From positions 1 through 64,000 of the forward strand of contig JAFLJL010014684.1 in assembly GCA_018398815.1 (NCBI GenBank): a stretch of DNA of 64,000 nucleotides, written 5' to 3'. The translations under genes and the position numbers were made by a program. This DNA comes from Conus ventricosus. Its lineage: Eukaryota > Mollusca > Gastropoda > Neogastropoda > Conidae. The notes beneath the pieces were generated by a model, which was given only the letters and a program-made list of their open reading frames with translations, ran no database searches and was not told the origin of the DNA. Below, one piece after another: positions 34,014 to 45,699 of the stretch. How positions within the stretch are numbered: position 1 is the first letter of the stretch; each line of letters begins with the position of its first letter.

Positions 34014-35150
34014 TTTTCCCTTATTTCATCGAAGTGTTGGTGGGGAAAAAGGGGCCCGGACCCGAATACAACTGTTTGGGACTTTCCATTTTTTTAAAAC
34101 AGCCCAACCCTTTCTCAATTTTTGGATTATAAAACCCCTTCTGATTTTTTCTCTGAAAAGGAGTTTTTCTTCATAAATAAGAACAAAATTCCAAAGGGGC
34201 TTTAGAGACTGATTTAGAGTATGTTTTCCCGAGAGTGTCTCGCTTTTTCTATTTTCCCGTAAGGATGTATAACTTTTTTATAAAAAATAAAAACCCTTTT
34301 TCTTTATACTGGGGTTTAAAATTTTCCGGCCATCCAGGGTTATAACAACAAAAAACTCAAGAGAAAAGTCGCTAAAATGTGTATTTGGGTTTAAAGGGTC
34401 TTTAGACAAAACAATCTTTTTTTAAAAAAACCCAAGACAAGTGGGAAATTTCCAAACATTTTTCCTGAGTTCCCTCTGCCAGACATCAAACCCCCTTCTC
34501 CCCTCGCACAATATATGTGAGCTGAAACGATCAGGCAGTCACGACAGTAGTTCCGGCAGTGCAATTTCCCAGTGGCCGAAGAGGGACTCCTGAACGAGTT
34601 GCTGTGGCAGTCAGGCATTTAATTATTAGCAATTGAAATATCCCCCTCCTATAGGCAACAGTAACTTTCTCAGCGCCAAGTAAAGGTTTTTAGAAAAAAA
34701 AAAGTATTTGTGTTTTTTGGTATATCTGATGACTTGATTGGGTGATAGGAGGAAATTGTTTTCAGAAAGTATGAATAGAAACAAATGGTGTTGAGTGATA
34801 GGAAAAGGAGGTGGTTTAGCTAGTTCATGGCGTTGTGATGCAAACAGTTTTTGTTTATTTCGCTAATGTATAATGATACAAATGATAGTAAGCTCTGGAA
34901 GTGAGCGATGGAAACTATCATGTATTAATGGTTGGAAGTCTGTTGATAAGTACTTAAACCATTCATTGATATGAAAATTGAATATCTATGTGCTGATAAA
35001 CAAGAGTGTGCGGAAATCGTACCTTGATATGAATTTAAGGGCTATACTATTACTAATGAATAATTTTGAATAATTTTATAAACGGAGACCATTCTCTGAG
35101 ATGTAGTGATTATGTGAAATGATAAAAATATTATAATGACTACCAGACTA
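34014..35150. other. no supported gene; low-quality then AT-rich DNA
   Basis: 34014-34690 has expanded homopolymers and no recognisable product. 34690-35150 is AT-rich with many stops in all frames. Nothing can be annotated. Confidence 0.5.
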
Positions 35151-35193
35151 AACAAGTCACTCAGTTAATGAAGCCTACTCACTCTGTGCGTAG

Positions 35194-35224
35194 CTTTCGT
35201 CGGCAATCTGGCCGACTTCTTCAG
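35194..35224 (-). ncRNA. hammerhead-like ribozyme core of a Penelope-like element, family 2
   Basis: The minus strand reads CTGAAGAAGTCGGC, a short loop, then GCCGACGAAAGC. The CTGANGA and GAAA core strands are joined by a perfect 6-bp stem GTCGGC/GCCGAC. One extra A follows CTGAAGA compared with the textbook core. It lies just after the endonuclease coding end, where Penelope-like elements are known to carry hammerhead motifs. Confidence 0.5.
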
Positions 35225-36393
35225 CGCAACTGCTGGGTTGAGAACTGGATTCGGTGCGCACCGCCGTGAGTGAACTCACGACAATGCGACTGATTGAGTG
35301 AGGAGTACACCGATGGCAAGTTGTGTCGGCCCCTGTCGCGGTTAAGGGTGGGGTTCCTGGCGGCGATGTGGACTGCCTCCTTTAGTCCCCTCTGGAACCA
35401 TCCTGCTTCTCTGTCGAGGACTTGCACATTGTCCTTTTCGAAGTGATGTTGGGTGTGGGTCAGATGTTCACTGACAAAAATATTCTTATCTTACCAGTCG
35501 CCGTAGCGAACTGGTTAGCGTCGCGGACTCCCGGCTGGGAGGTCGTGGTTTCGAATCCCATCAGAGGCATGTGGGTTTTTTCTGCCCCGACCGCTCCTAC
35601 CCAGAGTTGAGTTTGCTGCGGACTCAGTTGGGAAGACTGGGACCACACAGTCGAGTTTCATCCACTTAATGGATGCGTTTCTGAGAGTGTTGCTCAAATT
35701 TCCTGACCAACACTGCAGGTGCCTGTATCTCTCGGGCCTGGTTGACGCCAGGATATATTATGAAAGGAAGCGTAGAGTACAGCCCTGTCATGTAGTCTCA
35801 GACCGAAATGGAAATCCGTAGCATCATCTTAATCATCCTCATTCCCATTGATCAGCATTAAAAAAAAAAGTCTCAAATTCTGTGGCCCTTCATGCCCTGC
35901 TCTCATGGTGACCTCAATTTCGATATCCTCTCCGCGTCTGTGGCCTTGGTTTGCTTCCGTCGGGGTCACTGGTATCGGCGAGTCCATGGGGGCTGTCGTT
36001 GGACGGACGTGGTGGCGCCCTCCGGAGGGAGAGCTCACTCACGCCGGCTCCGTGACTAAGCAATTATTGTCGTCAGTAGGGGGCTTAGTAGATGGTGTCC
36101 TGCGTATGTTAGATCAGAACAGGCGCCACTGAACACCACCGAAGTGACTCGGCAGCAGTGCAGTGTCTCCTCTGGTGGGTTGCCTCTTGACGACTTGACA
36201 TTGACTGCTCCCTGTGGATTGCCGGTGCCGGGGCTGTGGCGGGGCCAGCCGGGCTATGGCTGTGGACGGGGTGTCGGAATGAGCGGCGTCGGTGCACTGC
36301 CTCTGAGGTGACGCAGAGGTTGGGACAGAAAAAAAAAAAAAAAAAATTCTTATCTTGGTGAAAGAGACGAAGGAAATAATTTCTTACATGCAA
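35221..36393 (-). pseudogene. Penelope-like GIY-YIG endonuclease C-terminus, family 2, split by SINE
   Basis: The minus strand encodes HFEKDNVQVLDREAGWFQRG, then LKEAVHIAARNPTLNRDRGR and HNLPSVYSSL. This is the conserved tail that follows the GIY-YIG domain in many Penelope-like elements. The upstream residues (HVRNYFLRLFHQ) lie beyond the SINE at 36357-36393 and rejoin after it is removed. The GIY-YIG core itself is absent. Confidence 0.75.
35493..36345 (+). mobile_element. tRNA-derived SINE (853 bp) with poly-A tail
   Basis: The 5' head (35497-35572) resembles a tRNA with an A-box-like TAGCGAACTGGTTAGCG and a B-box GGTTTCGAATCCC. A long body and about 18 A at the 3' end follow. ATTCTTATCTT is duplicated on both sides (35482-35492 and 36346-36356). 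An internal A-run at about 35860 suggests a two-part body. There is no coding capacity, and mobilisation would depend on a LINE. Confidence 0.85.
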
Positions 36394-36399
36394 TGATTA

Positions 36400-36809
36400 T
36401 ATTCTTGGTTTATCGTAAAAGGGTCTGTGTGGAAATCCCCCCCCCCCCCCCAATGTGTAAAGCATGATTTTGAAAAGAGAATGATCTATTGTAATAATGT
36501 ATTGAACTTTGTAGATTTCTCTATGAGTATTTTTCCTGAAGTTCTGGTGAAATATAAAGTAACTGTTGGTTATGAATACGATTGACAACCATGATGAATA
36601 ATAGCCATGTTATAGTAGGCTAGATAATCAAGGTAGTTATCAGTTCCCCCAGCTAAAGTCGTTGTCCTGGTGTGACTGGGAACTGGCTGCCACTGCTAGA
36701 GGGTCTGGGCGTAGCTGGAGTCTACCCCTGTCTCCACCCTGCTGGGGGTGTGAAGGGGTCGACGTGGAGTCGACAGTGACCCGACGTGCCAGTTGTGCCA
36801 GAGCCACCG
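36400..36809. other. spacer between Penelope remnant and LTR element, no gene
   Basis: Includes a C-run at about 36440. There are no recognisable frames; it serves as the left flank of the LTR element. Confidence 0.5.
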
Positions 36810-39002
36810 TGTCACGAGTTTGTCACGAGGCCTACGACGTTCGACCCACCTAGGGTGGCGGAAATTACTTATTTGTTTATTGTCGTTGCTGTTGTCGTGT
36901 ACCCGTCCCTTAGTGGGGCTTGTGGTGCGTTGCACCTTGGTATAGTTCAGCTCAACTTCGGTTTGTTTTCTCTTCTCTCTCTCTCTAATTCCACCGCCCG
37001 TGCTATTCATCCTGCAAGTTCACGGGGGGCCCGGGGTACCTTTCTCTCGAACTTTCTGTCTATCGGCCCCCTCGCCTGTCTTTTTACCTGTCGCACGTGC
37101 TTCGTTTCTTTTAGTTTGAAGTATGCCACTCTGTGACGCAGCATGGCATGTTGGCTGCCTTTGCTGAGGGAGGTTAGCTCTTCACTCGAGCGGAAGATGT
37201 CTCGGGGAGCCCCCGCTCCAGTCCTGGTTCTTTACCTTATCGTCGAGAGTACAGTCATACTTTCAATTCCTGCAGTCGGCCTGTAGGAGAGGGACATCGT
37301 TTTCTTCTGTTTCCGCATCTTCGCCTCTGTCCTCTCGATGGACAGAGGGTAGAGAGAGTCCTTTGACCCGCCTCTTCGGGGTCACCCACGGGTAGCTGGT
37401 AAAGCATCAGTTTCGTGGTCTGTTTGTTTTGATTTGTCGTTGTTACCCGGCTTAGTCTTCGCTTTTGCGCAATTTTCTTTTGTTTTCGAAATGTAAGAGA
37501 AATATTGTGTGAGACCTTTTCTCTGGTTAATTTTCCATCTTTAACTGGCCATTCTAAATTATTTCCAAAATTTTTTCCCTCCTGTTTATGTATCTGGTGT
37601 GCGGTATCGGTGGGGAAGGGAGAGAACCTGGTGATTCAGGGTTGGAACTTGCTTGGTCTCGCTCGTCCGCCCCTGTCACATTCGCCGGACTTTTTCCTTC
37701 GGCCACCGTCTGTTTGTGTTGCAAGGAGAGCGAGTTTTATGTTCACGAGCGTGGCGTGCGCATGATTTGTCGTTCGGATGCGTGGTTGGAAATTTTTGTG
37801 TTATTTTTGAAATGTGTTGATAAAATGTGACAGTTGTGCCATTGAATTATTATTTGCAAATGTGGTGGCAGTTATTAAGCGATGGTCGCTGTGTTGATTT
37901 ATTCCCTAAGGAAGGAAAACGTTAAGCGTGATGGAGAGAAGGGTGAAGATAATTCATATTTGTTTTATAACCTGTTGATTTAATGCAGTCTTTTACCTGC
38001 ATCGTGTGAGAAAAAACTTGATTCAATGTGTTTATTGTGTGCGTTGAATACATTTCCCCCTCGCCCATCATGCGAGTGGCAAAAGACTTGACAGCAATGG
38101 TCAGACGGTACTGACGGCGGGGTTTCCAGTACCCTTCTTCCTTCCTCCTTCCTTCTTCTTTCCCCCCTCTTCGACTCTCCCCCCAGCTACGTCCTCCCCC
38201 CTCCCGGGGGCTTCACCGGGAGCACGATCTGGATGGTGCTACGTACTGGTCGAGGCCACGTTCTGGTTGAGACCACGGACGGGAGGGTTTGCCACACGTT
38301 TGATCGGGGCCCACGCCTTGGTCGGACCGAGGGCTGGTAGAGACGCCCGCCGTCTTGACTGGCCGGCCTGGACCCCCGTCCAGGACCTCCAGTAACAGCT
38401 ACGTCCCCCCCCCCCCCCCCGGGACACGCTCTTCACTGCCCGCTTGGAAGTCAAAGGGTGTCGGCTTTAGCGACTCCCTGCGAAAAACCAACCCGGCTCG
38501 GAGCACCTAGTGCGACAGGGTGCTCCCAGCAGACTCGACAGGGGCAGGGGTGCGCACGCACTCCATGGTGTTAAGAAGGGTCAATGCTGGAAATATTTCC
38601 TTATAATTGTGTATTTTGTCATATGTGCTGGAATGCTGTAAGTGTGATCATGTGCGTCGTATGGCGAAATACTTTTTTATAATCGTGCATTTGTGGGGTG
38701 CGGGAGTGCTTGATTGTGATTGTGCATGTTGTGTACGTTGGAGTGTTTGAATCGTGATTGTGCATGTTGTGTGCGTTGGAGTGTTTGATCGTGATTGTGC
38801 ATGTTGTGTGCGTTGGAGTGCTTTATTGTGATCGTGCATGTGCTGTGTTGGAAGGGTTTATTTTGCTGGTGTGAAAAAATTGGGGTGTTGTTTTCGTAAT
38901 CTTATTGTGTGGTCTCTTGCGGAGCTTGTGAGGTCAGTAAATCCCTTCACTCCCACCTAGACCGATCCTGTCAGGGCAGACCTCCAGGGGTCGGTCGTGA
39001 CA
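36810..39002 (+). repeat. 5' LTR
   Basis: TGTCACGAGTTTGTCACGAG start, TGACA end, 2193 bp. It includes a CT-rich stretch near 36975, a poly-C run at about 38408, and TG/CGTG-rich imperfect tandem repeats at 38700-38830 (GATTGTGCATGTTGTGTGCG units). Differences from the 3' LTR are mainly in homopolymer length. Confidence 0.9.
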
Positions 39003-39007
39003 ATTGT

Positions 39008-39023
39008 GGGGCTCGTCCGGGAT
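39008..39023 (+). promoter_or_regulatory. primer-binding site, tRNA-Pro type
   Basis: GGGGCTCGTCCGGGAT, 5 bp after the LTR end, matches 16 of the 18 bases complementary to the 3' end of tRNA-Pro as used by many retroelements. Confidence 0.85.
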
Positions 39024-40169
39024 GTGAAGGGCTTTGGCTGTCTCCTCCTCGTTCGCAGAGTACCTGTTTAGTTTTATCTGTTTTTTTATGTTTAGTCAGT
39101 TTGTCGGTTTGTTCGTGGGTGGTTGGCTGGGTGACTCTAGATGAAGGGTCTTTTTGGGGGCCTGAGGGACCATCCGGTGGGGACTCGGGGGTCGAGGTGG
39201 GACCAAGAGGAGTCGAACCGCTTCCAGACCTCCTTCCGCCGGTACCTCACGCAGGTACGGCCGTAAGTCTTGCCCTTCTGTTGCCGCTCAGTCTTCCATT
39301 CCTTTTTTGTATTTAGCCAATTTTTGTTTTTTTCTCTACCGGGTTTTTGAGTACAGGGGGGTGTTTTCGGACGCTAGTGTTTTTTTTTTTTTTTTTCCTC
39401 TCTCCGGATCCCGTCTGCTAGGTTTTTTGTTTTGTTTTTTTTTCGGCCACCCCCCGCAACGTTGCTCGTGCTGTGAGCGCGGTGTTGCCAGAGGGGGGGC
39501 AGCCGGACATAGTTTTTGTTTTGTTTTTTTTTCGGTGAGCCCCACCGCACTTTTGCTCGTGCGTAGAGGGGGGGGTTTTGTTGCAAGAGTGGGAGCAGCC
39601 GGAACTTGTCCCCCACACACGCACACACACACATACACACATATACACACCCCCCTTAAAATATTTGTTTTTTTTTTTTTTCTCTAGTGGAATTGTTTTG
39701 CCCTGTATTTGGAAAACTGTAGGATATTGTTGTCATGGCGACGTCGGCGCTGGTGGTATGGCGACGCGGGCGTCAAAGAAGAAGGGTATTCAAATGTTAC
39801 TGTAGTCCCTACTATTATTTACCAGTACTTCGACAAACGGTAACTTCTACCCTATTCCAGTGCTGTAGCAGGTAGTCAGTGAGTACTTTTACTCCCTCTT
39901 CGCTGGGGGGTCCCCCTGTCGAGCCCCCGACTGGCATTTCCCGCTCGAAGCGTCAGAGATAAGCAAAGCAACTGGGGGCTTCTGTGAGTCGCAAGAGACC
40001 GAAACCTTCTCCTCTCCGGCTTCCCCTCGTAAGGGCATGCCCCAGAAGACTTTCCTTATGGGAAAGTCGAGCCCCAAAGGGACGGTCAGACTGGATCATC
40101 CTCCCGTTTCGGGAGTGGTTTGAACCCCGCCAGGGACATCACTCCGTCCTGATGTTCAGAGCGAAGCGC

Positions 40170-40440
40170 GGGAGGATTAGGCCAAGTAGGGAGGGTTGCT
40201 AGGCAGGAGCCCTCCGTAGGGAAGAGCGCAGGGAGGAGGTCGCTAGGCAGGAAGCTCTCGTAGGGAAGAGCGTAGAAAAGAAGCTCCCCGACAGGGGGCC
40301 CTCTTCGTAAGGAAGAGGTTGCTCAGCGTAGGGAGGAAGCTGCCAGACAGGAGGATCAGCGCAAGGAAGAGGCTGCTCAGCGTAGGAGGAGGCTGCCCTC
40401 CGTATGGAAGAACTAGACAGGATGGAGGCTCTGCGTAGGG
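40170..40440 (+). repeat. degenerate repeat encoding an Arg/Glu-rich coil in gag
   Basis: Repeated AGGAAGCTCTCGTAGGGAAG-type units encode (R)QEALRREER-like residues, likely a coiled-coil N-terminal part of Gag. Indels disturb the frame. Confidence 0.6.
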
Positions 40441-40519
40441 AGGAGATGGAACAACTTCTTTCGCGGCCTCCCGCTTCTGTAAACCCAGGGGGTTAATCAC
40501 CCAGGCAGGTGATAGAGTT

Positions 40520-41110
40520 AGAGGCCCAAAGTTAAAGCTTCCAGAGTTCAGACCTAGTGAGGACATTGATATGTTCTTAGAGCATTTCGACAAGGTTGCT
40601 TGTTCATACCAATTGTCTGAGGAGCAAAAGGCTATGCACCTTTTTTCTGGATTATCTGGTGCTGCAAGGGAGTGTGTGCTCACTCTAAATGAAGGTGCGT
40701 CTTATGCGGGACATGCATTTGGCTCTGCGAAAGCGTTTCCACCTTACCCCAGAGCCCTACAGGAGGAAAGTTCAGGTCCTGAAGAAAAATAATGACGAGA
40801 CCTTCGTGCATTTTGGGTGATAGGCTGCGCAAAAACGCTAGGGTACTGGCGTCAGTTAGCTTAAGTTGGAGCTGGAGGATCTGATCCTCATTGAACAGCT
40901 CACCAACACTGTGTCCCCAGAGTTGAGGATCCGGATAGGCGAGACAGCACCTCAGGATTTCGCGGCTGCGATTCACACCGCTGAGGTGTTTGCTGAAGCT
41001 CGGCAGGGCTTATGGGCATCGCCCAGATAGGGAAACAGGAAGCCCTCCACGGATTTAGTGGCAAAAAGGCGCCGACAAACCGCTAGCGAGGTGAACAAGG
41101 CAGGCAGTTC
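40520..41110 (+). pseudogene. Ty3/Gypsy Gag capsid fragment
   Basis: Frame 40571-40792 reads MFLEHFDKVACSYQLSEEQK, then LFSGLSGAARECVL, a retrotransposon Gag capsid pattern. It continues in other frames through RKNARVLASVS and PELRIRIGETAPQDFAAAIH to about 41010. Remnants of a CCHC knuckle (GHIRKDC-like codons at 41150) follow. Frame breaks occur near 40700, 40790 and 40850. Confidence 0.75.
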
Positions 41111-41539
41111 ATCGGGGATTTCAGCACCCCGGTTTTGTTTTCTTTTTTGGTCGTCCTGGCCACATCAGGAAAGATTGCCCTAGAGCCGCTGGTAGTCATG
41201 AGGCATAGTCCTTTCCATCGTCCTCGTGCCTCGGCTAACGTGGGTCCATCCAAGCTTCTGATGGTACAGAGTGTCCAGTGTTTCTTTCTGTTGTTGGTTC
41301 ATCCTTGGTCGACACCATCAGGGGTTCGGAGCATCAACACTCTTTGTGGATAAGGATTTAGTTTTCCCCTAAGCCCGGCGGGGGCGCCAGTTACGATGGG
41401 GTGCGGGTTGGAGGCTGGTTTTACCTCCACCCGTCCTTCTGTTTCTTGTTTCTATCTCCACCCCCTCTTCGTGGCGAAGTGTGGGCTATCGCGGTGGAGC
41501 GACCTCTGTATTCCCCTTTTCATAGGCAATACTATCACT

Positions 41540-41690
41540 TTCGCAGACGGACGCAGTCAGTCCGTGTCTACGGGTCTGCCCGTACAGGCGTGTGTGGGAG
41601 TCACCACACGCGCCAAAGCTAAGAAGCAGGAACAGGAATTGCGGCCCTGTTCTACAGCCGATCTCTGACGAGGGTTCTTGCAAAGGCCGA
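41540..41690 (+). pseudogene. Gypsy protease-to-RT linker remnant
   Basis: A short open stretch GLPVQACVGVTTRAKAKKQE resembles the linker after the aspartic protease in Gypsy polyproteins. The protease core before it is not clearly readable, and no reverse transcriptase follows. Confidence 0.4.
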
Positions 41691-41837
41691 CCCTGCTTCC
41701 ATCGTCGTCTTCAGGCCAGGGACTTGGATGTCCAACGCCTGCGACAACTGGTAGATCGTCCCACTCAGTCTGCCCGACACGCAAGGTGGGCTTCAAGCTC
41801 CACAAGGGGGTCCTCTTTAGGGTTGTCACTCTGGCAG

Positions 41838-42115
41838 ATCGTGTGGCCAAGCAGCTTGTGGTTCCCCAAAGCCTGAGAGAGTCCCGTTCTCCGGCAGGCC
41901 CATGATTCACCTATGGCAGGCCATATGGGCTCAAAACGGACTCTCGAGCGGGTGAGACAAGACTTCTTCTGGCCGGGGATGAAAATTCGCGGGTTAGGCA
42001 GTACTGCCGCAGTTGCGATGTCTGCCAACGGACAACGCCTAAGGTCGTTTGAGCGTGTTCCCCTAGGTCCCGTGCCACGGGTTTTGGGGGAACCATTCAG
42101 CAAGGTTGGGGTCGA
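41838..42115 (+). pseudogene. Gypsy integrase, zinc-binding domain fragment
   Basis: Frames spell VVPQSLRES, then DSPMAGHMGSKRTLERVRQD and FFWPGMK, the H2C2 zinc-binding region of Gypsy integrases. A Cys pair and FSKVGVDW, the start of the catalytic core, follow in shifted frames. The rest of the core is missing. Confidence 0.75.
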
Positions 42116-42279
42116 CTGGTGGGACCCCCTTAATCCTCCATCGATCGCGGTCACCGCTACACTTCGGGAGTGGTAGAATCTGCGAGTCGATAACCAGAGG
42201 CTGTCCCGCTTAGGACTATCGATGCCCCTACTGTTGCTGAGGGCTCGCTGGCAGATTTGACGCGCACGGGCGTTGCCCA

Positions 42280-42470
42280 AAAAGAAGTACGGCCGGAAGT
42301 TTGTACTGGAGAGCGATCATCATCCCCTCCAGTGCTTGGACCGGATCCGGCCAGTCAGTCGTCGACTCATGAATTAGGCAGTGGAACTGCAGAGTCTGCG
42401 TTCACTTTCCGTCATATCAAGGGTTCCTGTAATACGGATGCTGACTATCTTAGCCGAGCTCCGTAGTCAG
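42280..42470 (+). pseudogene. Gypsy RNase H C-terminal fragment, out of order
   Basis: Shifted frames give KFVLESDHHPLQCLDR, MNWAVELQ and FTFRHIKGSCNTDADYLSRAP, the end of a Gypsy RNase H. In complete elements this lies before the integrase; here it lies after it. Confidence 0.75.
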
Positions 42471-42805
42471 CACATTGGAAAATCAGTCAGAGGACACCTC
42501 CCCCAACCAGGGTTTTATCCCTTTTGGTCTCTGTATCAGTGTAGTGACAGTTGTCACTTCAGTGGGTTAACGGTAGTGAATCACCCAAAGGTTCGGATTG
42601 TTACTTTCATGGTTGGAAGGGTTTTCTTAGCTGTTTGATAAATGCAGTATTATGTATTTCCCCGTGTGATCTATCGTGGAATGTTTGTATTGGATTCATC
42701 GTACTCTGTCGATCACAGAGAGTTGGGTTCGGTCCCATTGTTGTTAAGTTGCACATGCGACAAGGTTTAAAGGAGCACTGTATCTCAGAGAAACAGATGC
42801 TTTTT

Positions 42806-42817
42806 GGGAAAGGGGGG
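42806..42817 (+). promoter_or_regulatory. polypurine tract
   Basis: GGGAAAGGGGGG, 2 bp before the 3' LTR, the usual plus-strand primer site. Confidence 0.85.
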
Positions 42818-42819
42818 TT

Positions 42820-44996
42820 TGTCACGAGTTTGTCACGAGGCCTACGACGTTCGACCCACCTAGGGTGGCGGAATTACCTTATTTTGTTTATTGTCGTTGC
42901 TGTTGTCGTGTACCCGTCCCTTAGTGTGGCTTGTGGTGCGGTTGCACCTTGGTATAGTTCAGCTCAACTTCGGTTTGCTTTCTCTCTCTCTCTCTCTCTA
43001 ATTCCACCGCCCGTGCTATTCATCCTGCAAGTTCACGGTGGCCGGTACCTTTCTCTCGAACTTTCTGTCTATCGGCCTCTCGCCTGTCTTTTTACCCGTC
43101 GCACGTGCTTCGTTTCTTTTTGTTTGAAGTATGCTCACTCTGTGAGCAGCATGGCATGTTGGCTGCCATTTTCTGAGGGAGGTTAGCTCTTCACTCGAGC
43201 GGAAGATGTCTCTGGGAGCGCCCGCTCCAGTCCTGGTTCTTTACCTATCGTCGAGAGTACAGTCAGTACTTTCAATTCCTGCAGTCGGCCTGTAGGAGAG
43301 GGACAAACCCCTTCTTCTGTTTCCGCATCTTCGCCTCTGTCCTCTCGACTGGACAGAGGGTTTAAAAGAGTCCTTTGACCCGCCTCTTCGGGGTCACCCC
43401 GGTAGCTGGTAAGCATCAGTTTCGTGGTTTTGTTTGTTTTGATTTGTCGTTGTTAGCCGGCTTAGTCTTCGCTTTTGCGCAATTTCTTTTGTTTTCGAAA
43501 TTGTAAGAGAAATATTGTGTGAGACCTTTTCTCTGGTTAATTCCATCTTTAACCTGGGCCATTCTAAATTATTTCCAAAATTCTTTTCCGTTTATGTATC
43601 TGGTATGCGGTAGTCGGTGGGGAAGGGAGAGAACCTGGTGATTCAGGGTTGGAACTTGCTTGGTCTCGCTCGTCCGCCCCTGTCACATTCGCCGGACTTT
43701 TATCCTTCGGGGCCCCCGTCTGTTTGTGTGTGCAAGGAGAGCGAGTTTTTTATGTTCACGAGGGTGCGTGCGCATGATTTGTCGTTCGGAAAGCGTGGTT
43801 GGAGATTTGTGTTATTTTTGAAATGTTTTTGATAAATGTGACAGTTTGTGCCATTGAATTAAATTTTTTGCAAATGTGGTGGCAGTTATTAAGCGATGGT
43901 CGCTGTGTTGATTTATTCCTAAGGAAGGGAAAACGTTAAGCGTGAGTGAAGAGAAGGGTGAAGATAATTTAATTTGTTTTATAAAACCTGTTTATTTAAT
44001 GCATCTTTTTACCTGCATCGTGTGAGAAGACTTGATTAATGTGTTTTATTGTGTGCGTTTGAATACACTTCCCTTCGCCCATATGCGAGTGGGCTAAGAC
44101 TTGACAGAATGGTCAGACGGTACTGAGGCAGGGTTCAGTACCTTTTCCTTCCTCCTTCCTACTTCTTTCCTCCTCTCGAAATCTCTCCAGCTACGTCTCC
44201 CCCTCCGGGGCTTACCTGGAGCACGATCTGGATGGTTGCCACGTACTGGTCGAGGCCACGTTCTGGTGAGACACGGACGGGTTGGTGCCACACGCTGATC
44301 GAGGCCCGCTTTGGGCGGGACCCCAGGGCTGGTTAGAGACGGCCCGCCGTCTTGACTGGCCGGCCCGGCCCCGTCCAGGACCTCCCGTTTTCAGCTACGT
44401 CCCCCCCCCCCCCCCCCCCCCCCCCCGGGACACGCTCTTCACTGCCCGCTGGAGTCGAGGGGTGTCGGGTTGAGCGACTCCCTGCGATAACCCAAACCGG
44501 GTCGGAGACCTAGTTTCGACAGGGTGCTCCCAGCAGGACTCGACAGGGGCAGGGGTTGCGCACGCACTCCATGGTGTTAGAAGGGTCAATGCTGGAATTT
44601 TCCTTATATTTTGTATTTGTATATGTTTTGGAATGCTTTTAAGTGTGTTCATGTGCGCGTATGCGAAATACTTATTTATAATCGTGCATGTTGGGGTGCG
44701 GGAAATGCTTGATTGTGATTGTGCATGTTGTGTACGTTGGAGTGCTTTATCGTGATTGTGCATGTTGTTGCGTTGGATGTCTTGATCGTGATTGGGGCAT
44801 GTTGTGTGCGTTGGAGTGCTTTATTGTGATCGGCATGGTGCGTTGTGTTGGAATGGGTTTTTTTGCTGGTGTGAATAAATGGGGTGTGGTATCGAATCTT
44901 ATTGTGTGGTCTCTTGCGGACGTGTGAGGTCGTCACTCCCTTCACTCCCACCTAGACCGATCCCGTCAGGGCAGCCTCCGGGGTCGGTCCCTGACA
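42820..44996 (+). repeat. 3' LTR
   Basis: Nearly identical to the 5' LTR, 2177 bp, with a longer poly-C run at 44401-44426. The high similarity suggests a fairly recent insertion once sequencing indels are discounted. Confidence 0.9.
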
Positions 44997-45699
44997 CCCG
45001 CTTCTTGCGACCAGAGCCGCCGCTCTTAGGTTTTTTGAACCAGGACTTTGGCCCAGTCGCACCAGAGCATCGCCCTTCTGCTGTACCCGGGCCGTCGCTT
45101 TTGGGGGTTTTCACCAAATTCTCTTGTGTTTGAACTGCAAACTCTTGCTGTGTTGGAGCCTTCGCCCTGTTGTGGAAAAGTCGTGCTTTTTCCCTTCTGT
45201 GGGACTCTGTTGAGCTGCTCCTCCTGACTGTGTGAGTCCCAGGAGAGGACTTTTCCTCTGCAGATTTTCACGAAAACTTGCGAGTCGGGAATGTCATGTT
45301 GAGCGGACGTGGCCAAAAAAAATAAAAACACCACAACACACACACCACACACACCCCACACACAAACAAACACACACACACATTATAAATATTATATTTA
45401 TATATTATAAATATATATTATATTTTAAAACAAAGCTGCTCTTATGTCTTAGATGAAGAAAATAGGGGAAGAGATAAAACATTATTCTGCAGTGGGAGAT
45501 GATTCTGCTAAAAAAAGCATGCTTAGTGGGTGAATGGGGAAAAATAAAATTAAATGCTTCCAAATGACCTTCAGCAACTTATAGTCTCCAAGGGGAAAAT
45601 CCTCCAAAAAGGGAGGGAAACTCACTAACATATAACTCCTGGTCATATTCCGATATTTCGAAACCTGGTTGTTTCTCCTCAGTGACCGCGGACAACCCA
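44997..45699. other. no gene; right flank of LTR element
   Basis: Includes a CA-rich patch at 45330-45380 and a TATAAATAT-rich patch at 45383-45430. No coding evidence before the Penelope fragment. Confidence 0.5.

Larger units (their letters stand above)
36810..44996 (+). mobile_element. Ty3/Gypsy LTR retrotransposon with 2.2-kb LTRs
   Basis: Two long direct repeats (36810-39002 and 42820-44996), each starting TGTCACGAG and ending TGACA, flank a 3.8-kb interior. The interior has a primer-binding site right after LTR 1 and a purine tract right before LTR 2. Gag, integrase and RNase H fragments identify Ty3/Gypsy. The interior is too short for a full pol and is rearranged, so it is non-autonomous. 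The possible duplication is ACCG/CCCG, not exact. Confidence 0.88.

Noticed and set aside
35497..35572. Possible functional tRNA gene
   Set aside because: Box A and box B are present, but the cloverleaf is imperfect and the sequence continues into a SINE body with tail and target duplication.
40243..40683. 146-aa minus-strand frame
   Set aside because: Antisense to the Gag coil and capsid region, which has the recognisable plus-strand pattern.
42607..42825. Small minus-strand frame near the end of the Gypsy interior
   Set aside because: No similarity and no conservation; chance frame.
42551..43186. 211-aa plus-strand frame across the purine tract and 3' LTR
   Set aside because: Crosses the LTR boundary and has no motif; the homologous 5' LTR does not keep it open.
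36805..45000. Exact target-site duplication for the LTR element
   Set aside because: The four bases on each side (ACCG and CCCG) differ by one, so I do not claim it.
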